Source of the DNA: Candidatus Aalborgicola danicus
Lineage (GTDB): Bacteria > Pseudomonadota > Gammaproteobacteria > Burkholderiales > Burkholderiaceae_C
NCBI GenBank assembly: GCA_016703945.1
Contig: JADJBC010000012.1
Span: 1-64,000 of the forward strand
DNA: 64,000 nt
Direction of reading: 5' to 3'
The notes under the pieces are model-generated. The model saw only the letters and a list, made by a program, of their open reading frames with translations. It was not told where the DNA came from and ran no database searches. Shown here one piece after another: positions 15,315 through 22,738 of this stretch. Positions within the stretch are counted from its first letter, which is position 1. Each line of letters begins with the position of its first letter. A program made the translations under genes and the position numbers.

Positions 15315-16565
15315 TGGGGAACTCGGTGTTTGTGCCGTCTGGGTGCCGTGACTCTTGCGGTAGCCTTCCAGGAACTTGGCGATGCGGTGGATGGCCTCAC
15401 GCAAATCATCCTCATGTGGCAGGAACACAATGCGGAAATGGTCCGGCTGCTTCCAGTTAAAGCCGGTACCCTGGACCAGCATGACACGGGTTTCGCGCAG
15501 CAGCTCCAGGAAGAACTGCCGGTCATCCGCGATCGGATAGACCTTGGGGTCCAGCTTGGGAAACATGTACAGCGCCGCACTGGGCTTGACACAACTCACA
15601 CCCGGAATCGCGGTAATCAGCTCGTAGGCCAGATCGCGCTGGCGGCGCAGGCGGCCGCCTTCACACACCAGGTCGTTGATGCTCTGGTAACCACCCAAAG
15701 CGGTCTGGATCGCCCACTGACCCGGCACGTTGGAGCACAGCTTCATGTTGGAGAGCATGTTCAGGCCCTCGATGTAGTCGCTGGCCGACTTCTTGTCGCC
15801 TGAGACCACCATCCAGCCAGCGCGGTAACCGCAGGAGCGGTAACTTTTGGACAGCGAATTGAAGGTCAACGTGAACACGTCGGTCGACAGGGACGCCAGC
15901 GCGGTGTGTTTGACACCGTCGTACAGCACCTTGTCATACACCTCATCGGCCAGAATCACCAGGCCGTGTTCCCGTGCGATCTCGACGATGGCCAGCAGCA
16001 GCGCATCGGAATACAGCGCGCCGGTCGGGTTGTTGGGGTTGATGACCACAATGCCCTTGGTGCGCGGCGTGATCTTGGCGCGGATGTCGTCCAGGTTGGG
16101 CATCCAGCCATTGTCCTCGTCGCACAGGTAGTGCACCGGGGTGCCGCCGGACAGGCTGGTGGCCGCGGTCCACAGCGGGTAATCCGGCATGGGCAGCAGC
16201 AACTCGTCGCCGTTGTCCAGCAGGGTGTTGGTTGCCATGGTGATCAGCTCGCTGGCGCCGTTGCCCAGATAGATGTCGTCCAGCGTCACACCCTTGATAC
16301 CCTGCTTCTGGGTCTCGTGCATCACCGCCTTGCGCGCGGCGAAGATGCCCTTGCTGTCCGAATAGCCTGCCGAATTGGGCAGGTTGCGGATCATGTCCTG
16401 CTGGATTTCCTCAGGGGCATCAAAGCCGAAAACTGCGAGGTTGCCGATGTTCAGCTTGATGATCTTCTGGCCCTCGTCCTCCATCTGCTTGGCCGCATCC
16501 ATGATGGGGCCACGGATGTCGTAGAGCACATTGGCCAGCTTGGCAGATTTTTGAATGGTACGCAC
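15282..16565 (-). CDS. alaA: Alanine-forming aminotransferase (AlaA-type)
   Basis: This 427-aa class I/II PLP aminotransferase is very similar along its length to E. coli AlaA (pyruvate/glutamate to alanine/2-oxoglutarate). Seen: YDIRGPIMDAAKQMEDEG, NLPNSAGYSDSKGIFAARKAV, DIYLGNGASELI, PMPDYPLWTAATSLSGG, INPNNPTGALYS, LADEVYDKVLYD, the PLP lysine in FNSLSKSYRSCGYRAGWM, and FRIVFLPHEDDL. One oddity is KLNIGNLAVFGFDAP, where relatives I know have GNPAPFGF. The tail after GYRKSHGTQTAQTPSSP is an extension whose last ten residues come from an interspersed repeat. It heads the hom-thrC cluster. Confidence 0.93.
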   Translation of the reverse strand: MRTIQKSAKLANVLYDIRGPIMDAAKQMEDEGQKIIKLNIGNLAVFGFDAPEEIQQDMIRNLPNSAGYSDSKGIFAARKAVMHETQKQGIKGVTLDDIYLGNGASELITMATNTLLDNGDELLLPMPDYPLWTAATSLSGGTPVHYLCDEDNGWMPNLDDIRAKITPRTKGIVVINPNNPTGALYSDALLLAIVEIAREHGLVILADEVYDKVLYDGVKHTALASLSTDVFTLTFNSLSKSYRSCGYRAGWMVVSGDKKSASDYIEGLNMLSNMKLCSNVPGQWAIQTALGGYQSINDLVCEGGRLRRQRDLAYELITAIPGVSCVKPSAALYMFPKLDPKVYPIADDRQFFLELLRETRVMLVQGTGFNWKQPDHFRIVFLPHEDDLREAIHRIAKFLEGYRKSHGTQTAQTPSSPAAIKLVAARA

Positions 16566-16667
16566 AAGTCCCTCCAGAAGTCGTTGTCACAGGGCGAAAC
16601 CTATAATTTGACCACAGTTCCGCACGTTTTTAGTGCGGTGCAGCATTCATTTCACCCAGGTACCACT

Positions 16668-17033
16668 ATGAAATTCCAACCTGACGCCACACAGGCGTCT
16701 TCTGTGACTGCGTATGGCCCGGGCTGGGTCACCGTGAACGGGGAAAAAGTGACGTCCAGCGTTGTGATCTCTGCCAACGGTCCTCGATTTCCCTGGAATT
16801 GCGCCAACTTCGAAGACCTAAAGAATAGCCATTTTGAAAGGCTGGCCGAGATGGACGTCGAATTGGTCATCTTCGGCAGCGGCGAGCGTATCCGTTTCGT
16901 GCAACCCGACTTGCTTCAGTCCCTGTTTGCGCGCCGCATCGGTGTGGAAACCATGGATACCCAGGCGGCTTGCCGAACCTACAATTTTTTGGCGGGTGAA
17001 GGACGCAAGGTTGCTGCTGCCCTCCTGTTGTGA
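16668..17033 (+). CDS. Mth938-domain protein
   Basis: This 121-aa protein starts at ATG 16668 (MKFQPDATQASSVTAYGPGWVTVNGE). The fold pattern (VVISANGPRFPWNCANFEDL, VELVIFGSGERIRFVQPDLL, RIGVETMDTQAACRTYNFLAGEGRKVAAALLL) matches the Mth938/NDUFAF3-like family. Bacterial members often lie near the Sec translocase or aminotransferase genes; their biochemical role is not established. It is divergent from alaA; 102 nt between them must hold both promoters. Longer in-frame readings upstream run antisense through alaA and are not credible. Confidence 0.88.
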   Translation: MKFQPDATQASSVTAYGPGWVTVNGEKVTSSVVISANGPRFPWNCANFEDLKNSHFERLAEMDVELVIFGSGERIRFVQPDLLQSLFARRIGVETMDTQAACRTYNFLAGEGRKVAAALLL

Positions 17034-17162
17034 GCAGCACTGTCAGAGAGGGGGCCGTTTCAGAGTAAAATCTCGGGTTGCAGTTTGGGGTTGAACCAAC
17101 ATGATCTGGTTTGCTCCCCTCTACTTTGACTGACACCTAAGAACGCGAGACTAAAGTACCCT

Positions 17163-17639
17163 ATGGCGATCGTTGTCAACAAGCCCCTACCCGAATTTGA
17201 AGCCAATGCTACCAGCGGCATCAAAGTTAGTAATACTACCCATGTCGGAAAAACCATGGTGTTGTATTTTTACCCTAAGGACAATACACCGGGCTGCACC
17301 ACAGAAGCCATGCAATTCCGGGACAAATACAAGGACTTCGTCAAGGCTGGCGCTACCGTCTTCGGTGTTTCCCGAGACAACATGAAATCGCATGATGAAT
17401 TCAAGGCCAAACTGGAACTTCCGTTTGAACTGATCGCGGACACCGAAGAGAAAATGTGCCACATGTTTGGTGTGGTGAAAAACAAGATCATGTATGGCAA
17501 AAAGGTCAAGGGCATCGAACGTAGCACCTTCCTGATTGGTGCCGATGGGATGTTGAAAGAAGAGTGGCGCGGACTCAAAGTCCCTGGACACGTGGATGAT
17601 GTACTGAAAGCTGTAAAGGCACTCAAGAAAGCTGTCTGA
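17163..17639 (+). CDS. bcp: Thiol peroxidase, Bcp/PrxQ family
   Basis: This 158-aa peroxiredoxin reduces H2O2 and organic hydroperoxides with thioredoxin. The peroxidatic cysteine is C45 in YPKDNTPGCTTEAMQFRD. The resolving cysteine that E. coli Bcp has five residues later is Met50 here; the only other cysteine is C99 (EEKMCHMFGV), so it may act as a 1-Cys enzyme or use C99. Other signatures: VLYFYPKDNTPG, VFGVSRDNMKSHDEF, RSTFLIGADGML. It is followed by a strong terminator. Confidence 0.95.
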   Translation: MAIVVNKPLPEFEANATSGIKVSNTTHVGKTMVLYFYPKDNTPGCTTEAMQFRDKYKDFVKAGATVFGVSRDNMKSHDEFKAKLELPFELIADTEEKMCHMFGVVKNKIMYGKKVKGIERSTFLIGADGMLKEEWRGLKVPGHVDDVLKAVKALKKAV

Positions 17640-17734
17640 TACGCCAATAGCGTTTTGTCAGGGCTAGCGTGGCGATGCCGCAATGCTCATGCATAATGGC
17701 TCCATGCTGTTGACCATCGCAACTGCGCCCCAAC

Positions 17735-17766
17735 AAAAAGCCGCCTTGGCTCAAGGCGGCTTTTTT
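17735..17766 (+). terminator. Rho-independent terminator after bcp
   Basis: AAGCCGCCTTG (17739-17749) pairs with CAAGGCGGCTT (17752-17762) around a tiny GCT loop, followed by a T run to 17766. Its A-rich left side would let it work in both directions. Confidence 0.9.
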
Positions 17767-17815
17767 GCATTTGCGTTTTGCGTTTTTCCTTTCTCCCTAT
17801 CGTAAGCCTCAATCC

Positions 17816-19489
17816 ATGCCCTTGCCACCCGCTCCAACCAAGCCTGCCGACCGCCTGCCCGCTAAAGCATTCCTAGCACCCTCGCGCAGTGCCCATCGGG
17901 CATCGCACAAGACTGAAACAGAACAACCGGTAAAGCCGGTGGCGCCACCTCCGGTTGCCGACAAGCGACCAGCGAGCCGCAAGACCACTGTTGCATTGCT
18001 AACCGCAACACAGGTACCACAGGCTACCCAGCCACGCACGGTCAATGCGGAATCCGTCGCCACACGCACGTCGACACGTTCCCGAAAGGCAACCCGCAGT
18101 GGGCCAGCCAAATTGTTTGTGCTTGACACCAACGTTTTGTTGCACGACCCCATGTCTTTGTTCCGGTTCGAAGAACACGACATCTATTTGCCCATGATCG
18201 TGCTGGAAGAGCTAGACGGACACAAAAAGGGAATGACCGAAGTGGCGCGCAATGCGCGCCAGACCAGTCGTACGCTGGACGCGCTGGCTGCCGCGCCGGG
18301 GGCCGACATCACGGCCGGGTTTCAGCTTTCGAGTACCGGCAACCGGGACGCGGGTGGCAAACTCTTGTTCCAGACCCAACCCCTCAATTACACATTGCCG
18401 ACCAGCCTGCCGCAAGGCAAGGCCGACAACCAGATTCTGGGCGTGGTGGAAGCTTTACGCCAGGCGATGGCTCCGCGCGAAGTGGTGTTGGTGTCCAAGG
18501 ACATCAATATGCGCGTCAAGGCCCGGGCGCTGGGCTTGGCCACCGATGATTACCAGAACGACAAAACCCTGGAGGACGGTGACCTGTTATATGCGGGTTC
18601 CATGGCCCTGCCCGCCGACTTTTGGGCCACACATGGTCAGACAGTGGAAAGCTGGCAGCAAGGGCAACACACGTTTTACAAGATCAACGGCCCAGTGGTT
18701 CCGAGCATGTTGATCAACCAGTTTGTCTATTTTGAGTCGCCTGGCGAACCCAGCTTGTATGCCCGTGTGACTGAAATTCAAGGCAGCACCGCGGTTATTA
18801 AGACATTGCGTGACTTTACCCATTTGAAGAATGCTGTGTGGGGCGTAACCACCCGCAACCGCGAGCAGAATTTTGCGATGAACCTGCTGATGGACCCTGA
18901 AGTGGACTTTGTGACCCTGACCGGGACGGCCGGCACCGGCAAGACCCTGATGGCTCTGGCCGCCGGCCTGACCCAGGTGTTGGAGGATCGTCGCTACACC
19001 GAGATTATCGTTACCCGTGCAACGGTTAGCGTGGGCGAGGACATCGGCTTTCTGCCTGGGACCGAAGAAGAAAAGATGGGTCCCTGGATGGGTGCGTTGG
19101 ACGATAACCTCGAAGTGCTGGGCAAGACCGACACCAGCGCCGGCGAATGGGGCCGCGCCGCCACCAACGAACTGATCCGCAGCCGTATCAAGATCAAGAG
19201 CATGAACTTCATGCGCGGGCGCACCTTCATGAACAAGTACGTCATCATCGACGAGGCGCAGAACCTGACGCCCAAGCAGATGAAGACGCTGATCACCCGC
19301 GCCGGTCCCGGCACCAAGATTATCTGCATGGGCAACCTGGCCCAGATCGACACACCGTACCTGACCGAAGGATCTTCTGGCTTGACCTTTGCCGTGGACC
19401 GCTTTAAAGGCTGGCCACATGGCGGGCATATCACGCTCGCCCGTGGCGAACGCTCACGTCTGGCGGATTTCGCCAGCGAGGTCCTTTAG
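17816..19489 (+). CDS. PhoH-type ATPase with N-terminal PIN domain (YlaK/PhoH2 class)
   Basis: From ATG 17816 this is a 557-aa protein. A longer reading would start with TTG inside the preceding terminator, so the ATG is preferred. About 95 residues of low-complexity, Ala/Pro/Arg-rich sequence precede a PIN domain (from residue 99, LFVLDTNVLLHDPMSLFRFEEHDI, with RQTSRTLD and LVSKDINMRVKARALGL). The C-terminal PhoH ATPase has Walker A TGTAGTGKTLMALAAG near residue 368, VSVGEDIGFLPGTEEEKM and Walker B KYVIIDEAQNLTPKQMKTLITRAG. PIN-PhoH proteins act as RNA helicase/RNase in other bacteria; that activity is inferred here. It converges with dnaB across a GC-rich repeat. Confidence 0.93.
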   Translation: MPLPPAPTKPADRLPAKAFLAPSRSAHRASHKTETEQPVKPVAPPPVADKRPASRKTTVALLTATQVPQATQPRTVNAESVATRTSTRSRKATRSGPAKLFVLDTNVLLHDPMSLFRFEEHDIYLPMIVLEELDGHKKGMTEVARNARQTSRTLDALAAAPGADITAGFQLSSTGNRDAGGKLLFQTQPLNYTLPTSLPQGKADNQILGVVEALRQAMAPREVVLVSKDINMRVKARALGLATDDYQNDKTLEDGDLLYAGSMALPADFWATHGQTVESWQQGQHTFYKINGPVVPSMLINQFVYFESPGEPSLYARVTEIQGSTAVIKTLRDFTHLKNAVWGVTTRNREQNFAMNLLMDPEVDFVTLTGTAGTGKTLMALAAGLTQVLEDRRYTEIIVTRATVSVGEDIGFLPGTEEEKMGPWMGALDDNLEVLGKTDTSAGEWGRAATNELIRSRIKIKSMNFMRGRTFMNKYVIIDEAQNLTPKQMKTLITRAGPGTKIICMGNLAQIDTPYLTEGSSGLTFAVDRFKGWPHGGHITLARGERSRLADFASEVL

Positions 19490-19506
19490 GTGGCTGCGTA
19501 TGATGG

Positions 19507-19587
19507 CAATTTGCCGCCGGGCCGCCCCAAGGCAAATTAGCCCCCTTGGGGGGCAGCGACCCGCACAGCGGCGGAGCGTGGGGGCCT
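19507..19587 (-). repeat. GC-rich palindromic repeat (family A)
   Basis: TTGCCGCCGGGCCGCCCCAA, then TTAGCCCCCTTGGGGGGCAG and CGACCCGCACAGCGGCGGAG followed by CGTGGGGGCC. This is the reverse-complement form of the unit at 36028-36131. It sits between the converging phoH-like and dnaB genes and touches the dnaB stop, where its hairpins could act as a terminator. Confidence 0.75.
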
Positions 19588-20989
19588 AGTAGTCTCCGCC
19601 TCCACCAGAAGCCAGACTCTCAAACTTGGTGATTTGACGCAGGAAGGCCAGCTTGACCACGCCCGTTGGGCCATTGCGTTGTTTTGCAATAATGATCTCT
19701 GCGACTCCTGGCTCCTTACAGGCGTCCTTGGTGTAGTACTCGTCGCGGTAGATGAACATGATGATGTCGGCATCCTGCTCAATGGCGCCGGACTCGCGCA
19801 AATCGCTCATCATGGGGCGTTTATCGGGGCGTTGCTCCACGCTTCGGTTCAGCTGGGACAGCGCGATCACCGGGCACTTCAGCTCACGGGCCAACATCTT
19901 CAGGCCGCGGGAGATTTCGCCCAACTCGGTGGCGCGGTTTTCCCCATCACTGCTGGAACCGCTCATTAGCTGCAAATAGTCCACCACGATCAAACCGAGC
20001 TGGCCGCACTGACGCGCCAGTCGGCGGGCGTTGGCCCGCAATTCGCTGGAGGTCAGGCCGGCACTCTCATCAATATGCAGGGAGATGGAACGCAGCTTTT
20101 CAACAGCCTCAGACAGACGTGGCCACTCGTCGTCGGTCAACTTGCCAGTGCGCAAATGCCCTTGATCAATACGGCCAATTGAACCCACGATACGCACTGC
20201 CAACTGGGCGGCGCCCATTTCCATGGAGAACACCGCCACCGGCAGACCTTCATTCAGGGCCACATGTTCGGCGATATTGATGGCCAGTGCGGTCTTGCCC
20301 ATGGACGGGCGCGCCGCCAGCACGATCAGATCGCCGGCTTGCAGGCCAGCCGTCATGCGGTCCAGGTCGTAGAAGCCAGTCGGCACACCGGTCACGTCGT
20401 TGGGGTTGTCGGCCATCTCCTGCACACGGTCCAGCAGCTTGACCACCAGCGAGTCCATGGCCTGGAAGCCCTGGTTGTTGCGCTTGCCCTGCTCACCGAT
20501 ATTGAAAATCTTTTGCTCGGACTCGTCCACGATGTCGGCCACCGGGCGCCCCTTGGGATTGAACGCGTTGGTGGCGATCTCGTCACTTGCACTCACCAAC
20601 TTGCGCAGCAGGGATCGGTCACGAACGATCTCGGCGTAGCGACGGATGTTACTGGCACTGGGCACGTACTGCGCCAACGAGTTGAGATACGCTAGCCCCC
20701 CTATTTCTTCCGCCCTGCCCTGGTTCTGCATGTGCTCGAACACCGTGATCACGTCGGCCGGCTTGCTGGCATTGACCAGTGCGCCAATGGCCGCGTAAAT
20801 CAATCGGTGCTCATAACGATAGAAATCTCCATCCATCAGGATGTCACCAACCCGATCCCATGCAGCGTTGTCCAGCAACAAACCGCCCAGAACGCTGGAT
20901 TCACCCTCGATGGAATGGGGTGGCACACGCAACTGGGCAATTTGACGGTCGGTTTCAAACGCGTCGCTGGCAGACAAAACGGCAGACAT
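19586..20989 (-). CDS. dnaB: Replicative DNA helicase DnaB
   Basis: At 467 aa it is full length. The N-terminal domain (19-125) starts at LRVPPHSIEGESSVLGGLLLD; the linker follows; the C-terminal RecA motor has Walker A LAARPSMGKTALAINIAEHV, FSMEMGAAQLAVRI, Walker B LIVVDYLQLMSG, and LSQLNRSVEQRPDKRPMMSDLRESGAIEQDADIIMFIYRD. DnaB unwinds the replication fork as a hexamer and recruits primase. It lies downstream of the rpsF-priB-rpsR-rplI operon, separated from it by a terminator. There is no intein. Confidence 0.98.
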   Translation of the reverse strand: MSAVLSASDAFETDRQIAQLRVPPHSIEGESSVLGGLLLDNAAWDRVGDILMDGDFYRYEHRLIYAAIGALVNASKPADVITVFEHMQNQGRAEEIGGLAYLNSLAQYVPSASNIRRYAEIVRDRSLLRKLVSASDEIATNAFNPKGRPVADIVDESEQKIFNIGEQGKRNNQGFQAMDSLVVKLLDRVQEMADNPNDVTGVPTGFYDLDRMTAGLQAGDLIVLAARPSMGKTALAINIAEHVALNEGLPVAVFSMEMGAAQLAVRIVGSIGRIDQGHLRTGKLTDDEWPRLSEAVEKLRSISLHIDESAGLTSSELRANARRLARQCGQLGLIVVDYLQLMSGSSSDGENRATELGEISRGLKMLARELKCPVIALSQLNRSVEQRPDKRPMMSDLRESGAIEQDADIIMFIYRDEYYTKDACKEPGVAEIIIAKQRNGPTGVVKLAFLRQITKFESLASGGGGDY

Positions 20990-21111
20990 GGACTATTTCC
21001 TTGTAACCCTGCATCCTACGTCGCGGCACGTGTTGCGTCGAGGGACAAGGCTGGGGGCAACCTGTGGGCAAGTATTGAAAAGCGCAGGATAACCCCCGCC
21101 CCAAAAAGCAC

Positions 21112-21144
21112 AAAAGCCGCAGGGGACCAGCCCCAGCGGCTTTT
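21112..21144 (-). terminator. Terminator ending the rpsF-priB-rpsR-rplI operon
   Basis: AAAAGCCGC (21112-21120) pairs with GCGGCTTTT (21136-21144); AGGGG/CCCCA extends the inner stem around ACCAG. On the minus strand the stem ends in a T tract 38 nt after the rplI stop. It probably works bidirectionally. Confidence 0.85.
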
Positions 21145-21181
21145 GCCAAGTGCCAACCAAGAAGGTCGGCCCTACCGACCG

Positions 21182-21634
21182 TTAGGCAGTTTCGCCATAC
21201 ACCGACACCGTGATATCTACCACCACGTCAGTGTGCAGAGCTACAGCAACCGTACTGTCACTGACGGTCTTGATGGGACCGTTTGGCATACGAATTTGCG
21301 CCTTGACAACTTTGTAACCATTCTTGACCAGCTCTTCAGCAATGTCAGCATTGGTCACGGATCCAAACAAACGGCCATCCACACCAGCTTTTTGGGTCAG
21401 CTTGATGGTGGTACCGCCAAGCTTTTCGCCCAGGGCCTGTGACTCGGCCAACTTGGCTGCGGCAGCTTTTTCCAGTTCAGCGCGCTTGGCTTCAAAGGTG
21501 GCCTTGGCAGCTTCGGTAGCGCGGCGAGCGCGGCCCGAAGGGATCAAAAAGTTACGTGCGTAGCCGTCTTTGACCTTGACGATATCGCCCAGGTTGCCCA
21601 GATTCACGACCTTGTCGAGCAGAATAATTTGCAT
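21182..21634 (-). CDS. rplI: 50S ribosomal protein L9
   Basis: At 150 aa it is the usual length. The N-terminal globular domain (MQIILLDKVVNLGNLGDIVKVKDGYARNFLIPSGRA) is followed by the long Ala/Glu/Lys-rich connecting helix (about 40-75) and the C-terminal rRNA-binding domain (GGTTIKLTQKAGVDGRLFGSVTNADIAEEL). It is the last gene of the S6 operon, 11 nt after rpsR. Confidence 0.98.
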   Translation of the reverse strand: MQIILLDKVVNLGNLGDIVKVKDGYARNFLIPSGRARRATEAAKATFEAKRAELEKAAAAKLAESQALGEKLGGTTIKLTQKAGVDGRLFGSVTNADIAEELVKNGYKVVKAQIRMPNGPIKTVSDSTVAVALHTDVVVDITVSVYGETA

Positions 21635-21645
21635 GTTCGTACTCC

Positions 21646-21927
21646 TTAGATCTTGTGCTGGTCGCTGTAAGGCAGCATCGCCAGGAAGCGAGCGCGCTTG
21701 ATAGCGGTGTTGAGCTGGCGCTGGAAAATCGCGCGGGTGCCGGTCAGACGTGCGGGGATGATCTTGCCGTTTTCGGCGATGAAATCACGCAAGGTATCAA
21801 TGTCCTTGTAGTCAATCTCTTCCACGCCGGTCACTGTGAAGCGGCAGAAACGCTTGCGCTTGAACAGCAGGTTTTGTGCGGGGCGCTTGGGGCGTTTGTC
21901 TTTACTGAATTTTTTGAACGTGGCCAT
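21646..21927 (-). CDS. rpsR: 30S ribosomal protein S18
   Basis: This 93-aa basic protein has the S18 core NLLFKRKRFCRFTVTGVEEIDYKDIDTLRDFIAENGKIIPARLTGTRA followed by a QRQLNTAIKRARFLAMLPY tail. It binds S6 in the 30S platform. It lies 18 nt after priB and 11 nt before rplI. Confidence 0.98.
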   Translation of the reverse strand: MATFKKFSKDKRPKRPAQNLLFKRKRFCRFTVTGVEEIDYKDIDTLRDFIAENGKIIPARLTGTRAIFQRQLNTAIKRARFLAMLPYSDQHKI

Positions 21928-21945
21928 GTGGGCCTCCTAAAAAAA

Positions 21946-22239
21946 CTAATCTTGCGAAAATTCTTGAATATGCAAAACGATGCTCTTACCGTGGCGGGTG
22001 TTGCCTAGAAAACCACTGAACCTCCAGACACTGCCAATGGGTTGTTTGAGCAACCGCTCTGCCAATGCGCCGAAAGCCACTGCTTTCACTGCCACCTTGA
22101 TTTGTCTGGGTTGCCCGGCTTCCTGTGTTTCAGACTCGTGTTCGAGCTGTAAATTCAGGGCGGGTATTCCAGCTGGTGTGTAACGCATGGCATCCAGCTC
22201 TGCGATACAGGCACTCAGTACAAGGGAATTGGCAGGCAC
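21946..22239 (-). CDS. priB: Primosomal replication protein PriB
   Basis: This 97-aa protein of the OB-fold (SSB-like) family starts with GTG. Its signature pattern is N-SLVLSACIAELDAMRYTPAGIPALNLQLEHES followed by AFGALAERLLKQPIGSVWRFSGFLG. PriB stabilises PriA on stalled forks during replication restart. Its position between rpsF and rpsR is the classical arrangement in beta- and gamma-proteobacteria. Confidence 0.95.
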   Translation of the reverse strand: MPANSLVLSACIAELDAMRYTPAGIPALNLQLEHESETQEAGQPRQIKVAVKAVAFGALAERLLKQPIGSVWRFSGFLGNTRHGKSIVLHIQEFSQD

Positions 22240-22261
22240 TCTCCGTCAGTAAAAAGTGTCG

Positions 22262-22627
22262 TTAGGCGTTGTATTCAGCCTGTTGTGTCTTGCGTGTTTC
22301 TTCGCGCTCGACAGTCTTCATCATGGACGAAGGACCTGTCTCGGCTTTTTTCTTCAACACGGTCAGGTGGCGCAGAACGGCGTCGTTGAACTTGAACGCG
22401 TGTTCCAGTTCGGACATCACAGCCTGGTCGGCTTCGATGTTGACACACAGGTAATGGGCTTTGGCAAGCTTGTTGATCATGTAGACCAACTGGCGACGAC
22501 CCCAGTCTTCCACGCGGTGGATCTTGCCACCGCCGGCAGTGATCATGCCTTTGTAACGCTCCAGCATGGCTGGAACTTGTTCGCTCTGATCCGGGTGGAT
22601 CATGAGAATGATTTCGTAGTGACGCAT
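22262..22627 (-). CDS. rpsF: 30S ribosomal protein S6
   Basis: This 121-aa protein starts at ATG 22627, preceded by AAGGAG 8 nt upstream; an upstream in-frame ATG (22654) would add nine unconserved residues. It begins MRHYEIILMIHPDQSEQVPAMLERY and includes EDWGRRQLVYMINKLAKAHYLCVNIEA, matching S6. It is the first gene of the rpsF-priB-rpsR-rplI operon, with a hairpin in the leader. Confidence 0.98.
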   Translation of the reverse strand: MRHYEIILMIHPDQSEQVPAMLERYKGMITAGGGKIHRVEDWGRRQLVYMINKLAKAHYLCVNIEADQAVMSELEHAFKFNDAVLRHLTVLKKKAETGPSSMMKTVEREETRKTQQAEYNA

Positions 22628-22677
22628 TGATACTCCTTTTGGATATCCCCACATTAAATGTTCAGGGGTAATGAAAA

Positions 22678-22707
22678 GCTGCCCTCAGCGTCTAATTGAG
22701 GTGCAGC
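22678..22707 (-). promoter_or_regulatory. Leader hairpin upstream of rpsF
   Basis: On the minus strand GCTGC-A-CCTCA pairs with TGAGG-GCAGC around ATTAGACGC, about 50 nt before the rpsF start. S6:S18 binding sites in rpsF leaders are known in several bacteria. Equating this stem with such a site is inference. It might instead terminate the upstream symporter transcript, but no T run follows. Confidence 0.4.
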
Positions 22708-22738
22708 AAGGCGAAGCCTAAGATTATAGCCTGCCTAC

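Noticed and set aside
17101..17133. Ten-codon ORF (MIWFAPLYFD) upstream of bcp as a leader peptide
   Set aside because: No Shine-Dalgarno, no attenuator structure; too short to support.
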